From an uncultured Lachnospiraceae bacterium (GTDB lineage: Bacteria; Bacillota; Clostridia; Lachnospirales; Lachnospiraceae): DNA of 64,000 nt. Below the pieces are notes generated by a model. The model had not been told where the DNA came from. It worked only from the letters and a program-made list of their open reading frames with translations, and did not search any database. Positions within the stretch are counted from its first letter, which is position 1. Each line of letters starts with the position of its first letter. A program made the position numbers and the translations under genes. The DNA is taken from NCBI GenBank assembly GCA_910579735.1, contig CAJTUZ010000015.1:21643-85642 (forward strand), written 5' to 3'. Of the stretch, positions 25,797-35,283 are shown piece after piece.

Positions 25797-27529
25797 CACG
25801 CCCCCGCCTTTCTGTCCATCTGAGATTCATATATCTCCTGATAAGCGCTGCAGGATGTCAGCAGCTCTTCATGCCGGCCCATTCCGGTGATCCGTCCTTC
25901 TTCCATAACCAGGATCAGATCCGCATCCATAACGGAACTGATGCGCTGCGCAATAATAAGTTTGGTCGTATCTTTTAACGTTGTCCGGAAACATTCTCTT
26001 ATTCTGGCTTCCGTCGCCGTATCGACCGCACTCGTGCTGTCGTCCAGGATCAGGATCTTCGGCTTTTTCAAAAGCGCTCTGGCAATACAAAGCCGCTGTT
26101 TCTGCCCGCCGGAGACATTCACGCCGCCCTGTCCAAGCTCCGTCTCATAACCGGCCGGAAAATTCCGTATAAAAGCATCCGCCTGTGCGAAAGACGCTGC
26201 CCTGCCCACTTCCTCGTTTGTGGCGTTTTCATCTCCCCACTGCAGATTCTCCAGGATCGTTCCTGAAAAAAGCACATTTTTCTGTAATACCATGCCGACG
26301 CCGTTTCTAAGATGATGTAATGCATAATCCCTGACATTAACGCCATCTACCAGTACTTCCCCTTCGTCTGCATCATAAAGTCTGGGGATCATCTGTACCA
26401 GCGTCGTTTTTCCCGAACCTGTGGAACCGATGATTCCTACAGTCTGCCCGGCTTCGATCGTGAGATCGATATCGTTTAAGACCTTTTCCTTACTGTTTTT
26501 ATAATACCGGAACGAAACATGTTTAAATTCTATTTTGCCCTCTTCTACGCTTCGTTCCTTCTGTGACGCCTCTTCATCCGTCAGATCGATCTGCGTATCC
26601 AGCACTTCACCGATACGCCTGGCCGATGCCACCGCTCTCGAACTCTGCAAAAGTACCATGGCAAGCATCATGAGCGACATCAGGATCTGTGTCACATAAG
26701 TCGTAAAAGCCGTCAGGTCACCGACCGGCATCGTTCCGCCAAGAATTTGATTGCCGCCGAACCACACCACCGCCATAATCGTTACATTCATGGCAAATGT
26801 CATGATCGGCATCTGGATAATCACCACTTTAAAAGCGTTTAAGCCGGAATTTTTCAATTCTTCATTGGACTTTGAAAACCGCTCCTCCTCATATTCTCCC
26901 CGCACGAAAGACTTGATGACCCTGACATTCGTCAATGTCTCCTGGATATTGGAATTTAACCGGTCCAGTTTCTTCTGCATCAGCTCAAAACGCGGAAATG
27001 CGATGCGGATAATCGCAGCGATCGCGGCTGCCAGAAGCGGCGAGGCGATCAGGATAATGACCGCCAGGGACGCATTCATCATAAACGCCATAATGACAGC
27101 GCCGATCAGCATACCCGGCGCGCGCAGCATCATGCGCAGTCCCATCATGATCACATTCTGCATCTGTGTGATATCGTTTGTCAGTCTCGTCACCAGCGAT
27201 CCGGTACTGAAGCTGTCGATATTGGCAAAAGAAAACCGCTGAACTTTCTGAAACAGGTCCTTACGCAGATCCCTGCCAAAATGCATGGCCGCCCTGGCTG
27301 CAAAATAAGCTCCCCCGATTCCGCCTGCCATCATGATAAACGCTGTCAGGATCATCATAACGCCCTTCGAAACAATATAGGAAATATTATGATCCGCGGC
27401 TCCTATATTGATAATATCCGCCATCATGGAAGGCAGCAGTACTTCCCCTATGACTTCCACGATCATCATGAGCGGCCCCAGAATAAACGCCGCCAGATAT
27501 GGTTTTACATACTTAAAATAACGTTTCAT
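25796..27529 (-). CDS. ABC exporter half-transporter (heterodimeric multidrug type), subunit 1
   Basis: A 577-residue six-helix plus ATPase protein. Walker A is GSTGSGKTT, the signature VSGGQKQR, and Walker B LILDDSTSAVD, where Asp replaces the catalytic Glu. That is the degenerate site typical of one partner in heterodimeric exporters. The gene overlaps the MarR gene by 4 bp and the next exporter by 1 bp, so all three are translated together. Substrate: probably hydrophobic drugs or an endogenous lipid-like compound (inferred). Confidence 0.92.
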   Translation of the reverse strand: MKRYFKYVKPYLAAFILGPLMMIVEVIGEVLLPSMMADIINIGAADHNISYIVSKGVMMILTAFIMMAGGIGGAYFAARAAMHFGRDLRKDLFQKVQRFSFANIDSFSTGSLVTRLTNDITQMQNVIMMGLRMMLRAPGMLIGAVIMAFMMNASLAVIILIASPLLAAAIAAIIRIAFPRFELMQKKLDRLNSNIQETLTNVRVIKSFVRGEYEEERFSKSNEELKNSGLNAFKVVIIQMPIMTFAMNVTIMAVVWFGGNQILGGTMPVGDLTAFTTYVTQILMSLMMLAMVLLQSSRAVASARRIGEVLDTQIDLTDEEASQKERSVEEGKIEFKHVSFRYYKNSKEKVLNDIDLTIEAGQTVGIIGSTGSGKTTLVQMIPRLYDADEGEVLVDGVNVRDYALHHLRNGVGMVLQKNVLFSGTILENLQWGDENATNEEVGRAASFAQADAFIRNFPAGYETELGQGGVNVSGGQKQRLCIARALLKKPKILILDDSTSAVDTATEARIRECFRTTLKDTTKLIIAQRISSVMDADLILVMEEGRITGMGRHEELLTSCSAYQEIYESQMDRKAGA

Positions 27530-28053
27530 GATTCTTCATTCTCTCCTCTCCGATCTGCCGCCTGTTTCACCGTTCCCTGTTCTTCCGCCTGTGACGTTGT
27601 TTTCATACTGTCCATCTGCTGCATGCGTTCCAGATTTCCACAGGCTTTTTGTAAAGATGCACAAAACCGCTTCATCTCTTCCTCGTCAAACCCCTCAAAC
27701 ATCATACATTCCACTTCTTCAAAAAGCCTGATGCTTTTCTGGATGACATGATCGCCCTTTTTCGTAATCGCGACCTGATTACTCCTGTGATCATCCGTAT
27801 TGATCTCTCTGGCAATATAACCGCTCTTTTCCAGCTTGCCGAGCGAAACGGCAACTGCGGCAGGCGATATTTCCAGGATCGCCGCCAGCTCGTTCTGGGA
27901 ACAGTTGGGATTTTTGTCAAGCATCATCAGGAGCCTGTGCTGGCTTCTATAAATTTCTTCCTCTAACGTTCTTAATTTCTTCTCAATGCACCGCCGCAGC
28001 ATACCGTCGGTCCTGCGGAAAAGCTCTGATGCGGCCATATATTGTTCTTTCAT
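27526..28053 (-). CDS. MarR family transcriptional regulator
   Basis: A 175-residue winged-helix protein. The DNA-binding part is NCSQNELAAILEISPAAVAVSLGKLEKSGYIAREINTDDHRSNQVAITKKG, split here only for reference. The wing residues DDHRSNQ are typical MarR. The C-terminal tail is hydrophilic and possibly disordered. It overlaps the first exporter gene by 4 bp. The start is uncertain: the ATG at 28051-28053 gives the family N-terminus with AAAGG 12 bp away, and an ATG at 28093-28095 also exists. It probably represses its own operon from the palindromes at 28111-28167. Confidence 0.88.
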   Translation of the reverse strand: MKEQYMAASELFRRTDGMLRRCIEKKLRTLEEEIYRSQHRLLMMLDKNPNCSQNELAAILEISPAAVAVSLGKLEKSGYIAREINTDDHRSNQVAITKKGDHVIQKSIRLFEEVECMMFEGFDEEEMKRFCASLQKACGNLERMQQMDSMKTTSQAEEQGTVKQAADRRGENEES

Positions 28054-28110
28054 GGGAATACCGTGCCTTTCTCTCAATTTGCAGCATTTTTTCATTGCTC
28101 CATCTATCCA

Positions 28111-28199
28111 TTAACAGGTTAATTGCTAACAGATTGATAGTTAACGCGTTAATTATTAACCTGTTAACGATTATACTGTGCTTTGGAAGATCCTGTCAA
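28111..28199 (-). promoter_or_regulatory. marR-exporter promoter with operator palindromes
   Basis: TTGACA (28194-28199), an 18-bp spacer and TATAAT (28170-28175) on the minus strand. Immediately downstream lie a perfect 13-bp inverted repeat (28111-28123 with 28155-28167, TTAACAGGTTAAT) and a central palindrome TTAACGCGTTAA (28141-28152). Three TTAAC-type half-site pairs covering the transcription start fit autorepression by the MarR protein. Confidence 0.75.
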
Positions 28200-28271
28200 G
28201 AGGCAGTTTTGCATCTTTGCCCTCCGAATTCCTCTGCCGCTTTTTCCTGTTTTATTTTCATAAAGAAGGTC

Positions 28272-28299
28272 TTGTAAATTTGCGTCAAACAGGTATATT
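28272..28299 (+). promoter_or_regulatory. Promoter of the ABC ATPase/permease pair
   Basis: TTGTAA (28272-28277), a 16-bp spacer and TATATT (28294-28299), 63 bp upstream of the plus-strand ATPase start. It is back to back with the marR promoter. Confidence 0.5.
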
Positions 28300-28361
28300 T
28301 AGATTATGAGAATAAATTGGCCTGAAACGTTTACACAAATCTCACATAAGGAGGAGTATTT

Positions 28362-29195
28362 ATGAGCGTCATTGAAATCGAGAACCTTGTACGTGACTAT
28401 GGGGACGGGAAAGGAGTATTTGATATATCTTTCCATGTAGATCAGGGCGAAGCTTTTGGTTTTTTGGGGCCTAACGGGGCAGGCAAAACAACGACTATAC
28501 GCCATTTGATGGGATTTTTAAAACCAAAAGCCGGAAAATGTACCATTGATGGACTGGATTGCTGGCGCGAAAGGGAAAAAGTGCAGGCAAGACTCGGCTA
28601 TATTCCCGGTGAAATCAGCTTTTTTGACGATATGACGGGTACGGAGTTTTTGAAATTCATTGCACAATACCGTAAAATCAGCACACAGAGCCGTAAGGAA
28701 GAATTGCTGGAACGCTTTGAACTCGATCCCAAAAGCAAGATCAAAAAAATGAGCAAGGGAACCAAACAAAAACTCGGCATCGTCGCCGCATTTATGCACG
28801 ACCCCGATATTCTGATCCTCGATGAACCAACCAGCGGTCTCGACCCGTTAATGCAAAGCAGATTCGTCAGTTTCGTTGCAGAAGAAAAGAAACATGGCAA
28901 AACGGTTCTGATGTCAAGTCATATGTTTGAAGAAGTGGAACGAACCTGCGACCGTATCGGTATTATACGCAAGGGCCGGATGATCGCCGTAGATTCTGCT
29001 GCAGCGCTGCATGAACGCCATACCCGCAGTTACACGGTAACCCTTGAAAACGAAACTGCCGCGGAAGCATTTGCCGCAGATTTTGACGGCATATGCAGCG
29101 GGACCAAGGTTACCGTTACAACAAAGCAAAGTCTGGAAGAAATCTTCATGAACTATTACGGAGGTGAAGAAAATGATCAACACGGCACTATATAA
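28362..29195 (+). CDS. ABC transporter ATP-binding protein
   Basis: A 277-residue ATPase. Walker A GPNGAGKTTT is at about 35-44, the signature MSKGTKQKL (variant of LSGGQ, common in ABC-2 drug exporters), Walker B LILDEPTSGLD, and the switch His is in SSHMFEE. A C-terminal domain of about 60 residues follows. GGAGGAG lies upstream of the ATG. The gene overlaps the permease gene by 23 bp. Together they resemble two-component ABC-2 exporters of the SAV1866-unrelated, BcrAB/YbhF-like group. Confidence 0.9.
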   Translation: MSVIEIENLVRDYGDGKGVFDISFHVDQGEAFGFLGPNGAGKTTTIRHLMGFLKPKAGKCTIDGLDCWREREKVQARLGYIPGEISFFDDMTGTEFLKFIAQYRKISTQSRKEELLERFELDPKSKIKKMSKGTKQKLGIVAAFMHDPDILILDEPTSGLDPLMQSRFVSFVAEEKKHGKTVLMSSHMFEEVERTCDRIGIIRKGRMIAVDSAAALHERHTRSYTVTLENETAAEAFAADFDGICSGTKVTVTTKQSLEEIFMNYYGGEENDQHGTI

Positions 29196-29973
29196 ACGTG
29201 AAATGAAGGGAAGTATCAAACTGCTTATCATTTTCGGCGCGGTCATTACCATGTATGTTTCCATTATCATCACGATGTATGACCCTCAGATGATGAAAAT
29301 GCTGGACGGTTTTGTGGAAGCTATGCCGGAGCTTATGGCAGCTGTCGGCATGAAAACAAGTGCTGCCAGTCTTTTGGGCTTTATGGTATCTTATCTCTAT
29401 GGATTTATCCTGTTGATCTTTCCGATGCTGTTCTGCATACTGCGCGGAAATGCCCTGATCGCAAAGTATGTGGACAAAGGCTCCATGGTTTCGCTTACTG
29501 CCGCGCCCATAAAGCGGCGGACCATTGCATTTACCCAGATGAATGTACTCGTAAGCGGAATCATACTGCTTGTTTTTTACAGTACCATCGTAGAATTAAT
29601 CTGTGCCGGAAGCAGTTTTCAGGGAGAATTGGATATAACGGCATTACTGATCTTAAACGGCGGACTGCTGTGCCTGCATTTGTTTATCGGAGGCATCTGT
29701 TTTCTTTCTTCATGCATCTTTTCCGATACCAGATACAGCGTTGCGCTCGGTGCAGGGATTCCGGCGCTTATGTATGTTCTTCAGATGCTTGCGAATGCCG
29801 GGGAAAAGGCGGAATGGGCAAAGTATTTTACATTTTTCACCCTGTTTCATCCGGAAGGTCTTATTGCCGGGGAAAACAGCGCCATCGCCGGTATTTTTAT
29901 CCTTCTGGCAGGCGCCGTTATATTGTATGCAGCGGGAATTATGGTTTTTGAAAGAAAAGACCTGTCTATTTAA
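29173..29973 (+). CDS. ABC-2 type transporter permease
   Basis: A 266-residue membrane protein with six helices, starting MINTALYKREMKG. The first helix is at about 17-37, followed by a Met-rich loop (DPQMMKMLDGFVEAMPELMAAVGM), then helices 2-6. GGAGG lies 8 bp before the ATG at 29173. Permeases with this Met-rich loop (ABC transporter permease subunit family 3-like) pair with the preceding ATPase type. The substrate is unknown. Confidence 0.85.
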   Translation: MINTALYKREMKGSIKLLIIFGAVITMYVSIIITMYDPQMMKMLDGFVEAMPELMAAVGMKTSAASLLGFMVSYLYGFILLIFPMLFCILRGNALIAKYVDKGSMVSLTAAPIKRRTIAFTQMNVLVSGIILLVFYSTIVELICAGSSFQGELDITALLILNGGLLCLHLFIGGICFLSSCIFSDTRYSVALGAGIPALMYVLQMLANAGEKAEWAKYFTFFTLFHPEGLIAGENSAIAGIFILLAGAVILYAAGIMVFERKDLSI

Positions 29974-30011
29974 ACGGATAACATATGATGAAGAATCCGT
30001 ATCATGACAAA

Positions 30012-30046
30012 AGCCGTCATGCCGGAATATCTCCGGCATGACGGCT
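30012..30046 (-). terminator. Strong hairpin terminator
   Basis: A perfect 14-bp GC-rich stem (30012-30025 with 30033-30046). On the minus strand it is followed by TTTTG, fitting termination of the PspC gene. It may also stop the convergent ABC permease transcript. Confidence 0.8.
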
Positions 30047-30106
30047 CTCTCTATGCATAATGCAGAGGTCTCTCCCATCCGTCTTTCTTTTCGCCTTACA
30101 CAGCTC

Positions 30107-30304
30107 CTACCCTTCTTCCGGTATAATGATCGCCGCGATCAGATAAACAAGCGCGCCCGTACCGCAGCCTGCCAGTGCGCAGAAGATCCATATGATCCTG
30201 ACGATCGTCGGATCGATGTTCAGATACTCTCCCAAACCGCCGCATACACCGCATATCATCCTGTTAGCTCTTGAACGTGTCAATTTCCTGTAATCATTAC
30301 CCAT
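30107..30304 (-). CDS. PspC domain protein
   Basis: A 65-residue protein that is a single PspC domain: KLTRSRANRMICGVCGGLGEYLNIDPTIVR is the amphipathic N-terminal part, followed by one transmembrane segment (WIFCALAGCGTGALVYLIAAIIIP). PspC proteins act in envelope-stress sensing at the membrane. AAAGGAG precedes the ATG. It lies downstream of the PadR-DUF1700-DUF4097 cassette on the same strand, a frequent association of envelope-stress type genes. Confidence 0.92.
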   Translation of the reverse strand: MGNDYRKLTRSRANRMICGVCGGLGEYLNIDPTIVRIIWIFCALAGCGTGALVYLIAAIIIPEEG

Positions 30305-30408
30305 AGTTACTCCTTTCCGGAACAGTTCTTTTCCGTTTCTGTTCCAATCGCATCACCATATCCTGCTTTTCGTAATCTCATTCCTGCGTCATCCCGCATC
30401 GGGCGGGA

Positions 30409-31461
30409 CTATCTGACAAACTCCACCGTAATGCTGCCTGCCGCGCACTCAAGATCCATTTCTTTCCCTGCGCCGTTCCGGATGCTTTTCTCTGCCGCCA
30501 GTCCGTTGTACTCATAGCCGTTGATCGTTATAGCGCCGACTGAGCACTCTATCTCATAATCGTAATCATTTTCCGACGCATACAATGTCAGGCCGATGTT
30601 TCCTGCAGAGCATTCTGCACCGATATTTCCTCTGACTGTTCCAGTCAATTCTATCATTCCCGCTGCCGCTTCCAGATCCAGTTCCTTTACATCGGCATTT
30701 CCTATGATAATACCGCCTGCCCCGGCCTCTATACTAAGCATATTGGCCGTGATCGTGCCGACTTCCGCTTTACCGGCGCCGATCATAACATCTATCTCAC
30801 TGCCGTAGAGCCCTTCTGCGATAACGCCGCCCGCTCCGGCCTCCAGATCGATCTCATTCGCCGAAAGGTCAATGCTCTCGAGATTTCCGGCTCCCAACTC
30901 GATGTCGATCATATTCAAATTCATGTCCTGCGGCAGATACAGGTAAACGGTTCCCCGGGAAACGCTTCCCTAAAAGCGATATGTCGCTGTGCTGTACAAT
31001 TTAAAGATGCCGTTTTTCACACCGTATTTTACTTTTTGCTTATCGGTAAGATTTTCGATCCGGATATAGGAATCTTCCGATTCAGCAATGACAAGACTGC
31101 ACCCGCCCAGTTCAATGTCGATTCCCGTGATGTCGGATGCGGTATACTCTGTCTGCCCGCTCTCTCCGTCTTTTAACAGATGCAGCTCACGATACGCGTC
31201 GTTACTCCAGTCATCCCATCTGTCATCCCAGTCATCGCTCCAGTCCCAGTCATCACTCCAATTCCAGAATGAAAAAAGCTGACTGTTGAGCCCCCACTCA
31301 TATCCCGGTATCCCTATGGAGAACATGCCGTTGCCGCGCATAATGCCCCGCTCCCTTAGCTGGCTGAAACCGCCCATAAACCCGCAGATACCGTAAAAGG
31401 CGGCTCCAAATATAAACAGCGTCAGTGCTGTAATCAAACAACCTTTTGTAAACTTTTTCAT
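30409..31461 (-). pseudogene. DUF4097 adhesin-like protein interrupted by an in-frame amber codon
   Basis: The first part (31461 to 30970, 163 residues) has a signal-anchor helix (about 8-30), an Asp/Trp-rich stretch (SDDWDWSDDWDDRWDDW) and the first strands of DUF4097. It ends in TAG at 30970-30972. The same frame continues without another stop to 30409, with residues GSVSRGTVYLYLPQD directly after the TAG and then repeated GAG-type strands of the DUF4097 beta-helix. So one base change, probably TGG to TAG, splits a protein of about 350 residues. The ATG at 30924 has only a weak ribosome site. It overlaps the DUF1700 gene by 4 bp. Confidence 0.85.
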
Positions 31462-32354
31462 GCCGCTGCCCCTCCTTTATGAAAAATATTTTGAATCAGT
31501 CTGACAACTCCTCTGATCAGCGCCGGAATCACTTTGGCGCAGATCATTACGATAATCCATGCAAAAAAAAGTCCCAGGGCCATGCAGATCATCGCAGCGC
31601 CCATCATACACAATCCGCCTAACGGCACGCTGAACAGCAATCCGATACCGTATACAAAAAGGCATATCCCTACAATGATCAGCGCCACCGCTGCCGCGCC
31701 GAATCCTACAATACAGCCGAACAATCCGCCAAGCACCCCAAGGCCTCCGCCAAGAATACCGCCGCCTATACCAAGAACGATCGGTGAAGCGCAAATGCAC
31801 AATATAATAAGCAGAATAACGGAGCCGGCCGACTTCGGCTTTTTACCGTCCTTACCTGACGCGCCATCTTTTCCGGCATAAGAATCCTGATAAGTATTCT
31901 GCCCGTTATACGGATCCCGATACGTTTGATATCCGTTTCCCGACCGGTAGTATTCTCCTGTGCTTCCGTTTTCCATCCGGCCGCTGCCTGCCGTCTGGTA
32001 TGCACGGCCGTTTTGCTCCCATGTTCCGTTTGCGCTATTCTGCTGCCAGGTTCCGCCGTCTCCCGTTTCCGGCTGCGGCTGGTTCGGATTCAAAACTTCG
32101 TTGCTTTTCTTTTGTTCATATCCCGAAAATCCTTTTTCCGTAAATTCCCCAACCATTTCACTGCCGGAGAGTCCGGCTTTGATCGTTCTTGCAAGCTGCT
32201 GCGGCGTACCGAGAGACGCGATCACGCTCTGCTCATTTTCCGCTCCCGCATCATCAAAATAATCATTATAGTATTGTATAGCCTCTTCTCTTTCCGACGG
32301 TGACATATCTGCTAACAATTCCGCCAGATTCTTCATAAAATCTGCTCTGTTCAT
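31458..32354 (-). CDS. DUF1700 (HAAS domain) membrane protein
   Basis: A 298-residue protein. Residues 1-75 are the HAAS helical domain (FMKNLAELLADMSPSEREEAIQYYNDYFDDAG then SVIASLGTPQQLARTI). A polar Gln/Asn/Gly-rich linker (about 80-170) follows, then four or five transmembrane segments rich in glycine. HAAS proteins are routinely coupled to PadR regulators and are thought to pass a membrane signal to them. It overlaps padR and the DUF4097 gene by 4 bp each, so all three are translationally coupled. Confidence 0.9.
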   Translation of the reverse strand: MNRADFMKNLAELLADMSPSEREEAIQYYNDYFDDAGAENEQSVIASLGTPQQLARTIKAGLSGSEMVGEFTEKGFSGYEQKKSNEVLNPNQPQPETGDGGTWQQNSANGTWEQNGRAYQTAGSGRMENGSTGEYYRSGNGYQTYRDPYNGQNTYQDSYAGKDGASGKDGKKPKSAGSVILLIILCICASPIVLGIGGGILGGGLGVLGGLFGCIVGFGAAAVALIIVGICLFVYGIGLLFSVPLGGLCMMGAAMICMALGLFFAWIIVMICAKVIPALIRGVVRLIQNIFHKGGAAA

Positions 32355-32674
32355 TGCTTCAATCCTCCCTCAAAAATACTGTTTAACTTCGCAGAATAGC
32401 GATACCACTCGCTGATGTACAAATTGAGCTGCGCACGTCCCTTTTCCGTCACTTTATAGTAACGCCTGTTTCTTCCTGCACATTCCATGTCATATACTTC
32501 CAGACATTCATCCTTTTGCAGCCTGCGAAGCACCGGGTATAATGTAGATTCGGAAATCTCTATGACCTGCCGTACTACCTGTGTAATCTTATATCCGTAG
32601 GTGCCTTCCATCTCATTTGACACAACGGCAAGAACGATTGCATCCAATAATGCAGCGCCCGTATTAAAAACCAT
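32351..32674 (-). CDS. PadR family transcriptional regulator
   Basis: A 107-residue short PadR protein with a winged helix (GYKITQVVRQVIEISESTLYPVLRRLQKDECLEVYD) and the wing RNRRYYKVTEKGRAQL, ending in a short dimerisation helix. GAGGAGG lies 7 bp before the ATG at 32672-32674, and the upstream in-frame extension is not supported. It probably represses its own operon through the 20-bp inverted repeat that overlaps the promoter. The membrane partner DUF1700 follows with a 4-bp overlap. Confidence 0.92.
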   Translation of the reverse strand: MVFNTGAALLDAIVLAVVSNEMEGTYGYKITQVVRQVIEISESTLYPVLRRLQKDECLEVYDMECAGRNRRYYKVTEKGRAQLNLYISEWYRYSAKLNSIFEGGLKQ

Positions 32675-32817
32675 TTTATATCCTCCTCTCCCTCTTTTTA
32701 CATATTTCATAGACAACCCTGCTTTCAAGCTTCATTTTATATTAGAGCTTTATGAACGTCATATCTCTTACTGTACTCTTTCATAATATGATAAACAAAC
32801 ATAATATTGAAAAATGC

Positions 32818-32883
32818 ATAATATTATATGACGTATAATATTGTTGTTATTGATACTATACGCCATATAATATTATCTGTCAA
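32818..32883 (-). promoter_or_regulatory. padR promoter with PadR operator
   Basis: TTGACA (32878-32883), a 17-bp spacer and TATAGT (32855-32860) on the minus strand. Two 20-bp arms (32818-32837 and 32857-32876) are inverted copies with one mismatch, each holding ATAATATTATATG. One arm fills the spacer and the other lies just after the start point, fitting autorepression by PadR. Confidence 0.75.
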
Positions 32884-32945
32884 TATATATTATAAAAAAA
32901 TTTTAATCTGTTAAGGGCGGCTCTCCTGCTGCCTTTCTATCAAGC

Positions 32946-32993
32946 AAAAAGGCCGCTGCGAAGCAGATCGTTGATCTGTTCCTGCAACAGCCT
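32946..32993 (-). terminator. Terminator after the large chemoreceptor gene
   Basis: On the minus strand AGGCTGTTGC pairs with GCAGCGGCCT, with an inner stem GATC-rich section, followed by TTTTT. It lies 46 bp after the chemoreceptor stop. Confidence 0.8.
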
Positions 32994-33038
32994 TCTCCTA
33001 ATTTTTCTTACGCTTTTCCCACGCCCTGTCTTACGTGT

Positions 33039-35009
33039 TTATCGTCTTCGTAAAGTAAATGTATTAACCAATTCGGTTAATGCGCTTGCCTGTACGGAAA
33101 GCTCATTGCTTGTGGAAGCGCTTTCCTGCGCCGTTGTGGAATTGGACTGCACGACATTGGAAATCTGTCCGATGGCTTCTGTCACCTGTCCGATCGAACC
33201 CATTTGCCGTTCCACGGCTTCCGCTACCGTGTCCATCTGCTCCGCCGCCTGTGCGGACAATTCTACAACATTTGTCACGGACTGCGTAACTTTCTGTGCA
33301 ACTTCGCTGCCGCTTCCCACCGCTGTAATGGATCGCTGGATCAGATCTTTGGTCGCCTTGGCCGCCTGATCCGATTTGGAAGCCAGCTCTCTTACCTCAC
33401 CGGCCACAACTGCGAAGCCTTTCCCTGCCGATCCGGCACGCGCCGCCTCTACAGAGGCATTTAAAGCGAGAATATTCGTCTGGAAGGCGATATTCTCAAT
33501 TGCTTCGATAATACGGCCGATCTCGTTGGATGAAGCCGTAATCTCTTTCATCGCCTCATTTAAGCCGTCAATATGTCTGCTGCTTTCCTGCAGCTGCTCT
33601 TTGGCACTATTTACCGCATTTTTGGTCTGCTCCGCCATATCGGCCGTCTGCTTCGCGTCACGGTCCATATCCGCAATTGTCACGGACAACTGTTCTATCG
33701 CACTCGACTGCGCCACTGCGCCTTTGGACAGCTCCGCGCTGGTCTGCGCCATTTTGTCGGAATCGTCTGACACATACATTGCCGACTCTACAATACCGCG
33801 CAGCGTATCGTTTAATTTCCGGTTGATCGTTTCCAGATAATTCTGTAATTCCTGAAAATCACCGGGATAATTTTCGCTGACGATATCCTGCGTAAGATCA
33901 CCGCCGGCTATACTGCCAAGCACTTTACCGATCTCATCGACGATCGTCTTGAAATTCTGTACCAGCTGTGTCGTGGAATCCGCCAGAATACGAACTTCAT
34001 CCCGGCTTTTCACGTTCGGTACGGGACTGCTTAAATCCCCCTTTGAAAGCAGGGTCAGCCTTTTCGTACATTTCACGATAGGACCGGCAATAGAACGGCT
34101 GACAGCCGCCGAAACCAAAATAACGAACACACACAGCAGCGCCGAAAGAATCACCTGCATCCTGTTCCCGTCATAGGCAGACTGCATAAATTCGTCTTCG
34201 TCCAGCGTCACGGCCACACTCCAGCCATCCGTTCCGGGAATAGGCGTATATCCCTGAATATTTTTCGAATCATCCGCCTCATATGTATACCGCTCGATAC
34301 CGCTTTCTCCTGCCACCATCTTGCTTTCCACCGCTGCTAAAACCTGCATGTCTTTATCATCGGGGTCCTGTGCGGCAGCACGGATCGCATTTTCCTGTTC
34401 CAGTACGGCATCGATATCCCCGCAGGCAATCGTTGTTCCTTCTTTATCCAGAATATAGGACTCCCCTTCTTCGCCGATCTGGATCCCCTCAACGATAGAC
34501 TGCAATATATTCGAATCGCAGTAAAAATAGATCACGCCCTGCACCGTATCATCTTTCATAACGGGGGATGATACGACAAGATACGGTTCCTCCTGGTCAA
34601 AATAAGGAACCGACATATATTTTTCCCCTCTCATGGATGCCTGAAAAAACGGCGTCATGGAGATATCCAAACCGTGCACTTCATCGATCCCCGACGTATC
34701 CGCCATACCGCCGAAACGCATATAATAAGCGTCTACTTTCGTCTGCAGAAATTCCTGCTTTTCTTCCGGTGCCGCCGTATCATCCGTAAGGATCGGATTG
34801 GTTGCGACCTCCGAGACTACCGACGTATAAGTAGAGATCATATTCTGCGCCGCCAGTGCCGCCAGTTCCGTCGTTTCCATGAGATTCCTGTCGATTGCCG
34901 ACGTCGTTGAACTGCGGGTAATGATCACACTCTGCATACAATTCAGAATAGAGATACCGACTGCTGCTGCCATGACTAAAAGAATGATTTTCGTTTGTAT
35001 TTTCTTCAT
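33039..35009 (-). CDS. Methyl-accepting chemotaxis protein with Cache sensor domain
   Basis: A 656-residue receptor. Helix 1 is at about 8-28. An extracytoplasmic Cache domain (about 35-275) contains FFQASMRGEKYMSVPYFD and GESYILDKEGTTIA, which in relatives bind amino acids or organic acids. Helix 2 is at about 280-302, followed by HAMP (about 303-355) and the signalling hairpin with IENIAFQTNILALNASVEAA and GKGFAVVAGEVRELA. The ATG at 35007-35009 is preferred over an upstream frame extension. It is transcribed alone and ends at a strong terminator. Confidence 0.93.
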   Translation of the reverse strand: MKKIQTKIILLVMAAAVGISILNCMQSVIITRSSTTSAIDRNLMETTELAALAAQNMISTYTSVVSEVATNPILTDDTAAPEEKQEFLQTKVDAYYMRFGGMADTSGIDEVHGLDISMTPFFQASMRGEKYMSVPYFDQEEPYLVVSSPVMKDDTVQGVIYFYCDSNILQSIVEGIQIGEEGESYILDKEGTTIACGDIDAVLEQENAIRAAAQDPDDKDMQVLAAVESKMVAGESGIERYTYEADDSKNIQGYTPIPGTDGWSVAVTLDEDEFMQSAYDGNRMQVILSALLCVFVILVSAAVSRSIAGPIVKCTKRLTLLSKGDLSSPVPNVKSRDEVRILADSTTQLVQNFKTIVDEIGKVLGSIAGGDLTQDIVSENYPGDFQELQNYLETINRKLNDTLRGIVESAMYVSDDSDKMAQTSAELSKGAVAQSSAIEQLSVTIADMDRDAKQTADMAEQTKNAVNSAKEQLQESSRHIDGLNEAMKEITASSNEIGRIIEAIENIAFQTNILALNASVEAARAGSAGKGFAVVAGEVRELASKSDQAAKATKDLIQRSITAVGSGSEVAQKVTQSVTNVVELSAQAAEQMDTVAEAVERQMGSIGQVTEAIGQISNVVQSNSTTAQESASTSNELSVQASALTELVNTFTLRRR

Positions 35010-35180
35010 TGTTACGCCTGCCGGTCCCTGACCGGCCAAAGCACTCGCCTCCCCGATGCTTATTTTTTATGCCAATCTTAATGCTATTATTTTACACATC
35101 CTTATTTACGATTGCAAGACCCTACCTGCATCATTTTTCCAAATTCCGTTACGCCATCCGCTGCCCTGCTGTCCTGTCAC

Positions 35181-35217
35181 AAAAAGCGGCGGCTTTGATT
35201 GTTATTTCAAAACCGCC
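35181..35217 (-). terminator. Terminator after the hydrolase remnant
   Basis: On the minus strand GGCGGTTTTGA pairs with TCAAAGCCGCC (loop about 8 nt), followed by a run of T. It lies about 67 bp downstream of the serine hydrolase fragment. Confidence 0.7.
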
Positions 35218-35283
35218 GTCAGGTCAGCTGTATTAAAAATTAGATGATAGGAACTTCTTTTACTTTCTGCCATATACTCAGCT

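Noticed and set aside
30409..30924. Independent 171-residue gene starting at the ATG at 30924
   Set aside because: The frame and sequence continue directly from the upstream gene across a single TAG, and the ATG has only a weak ribosome site.
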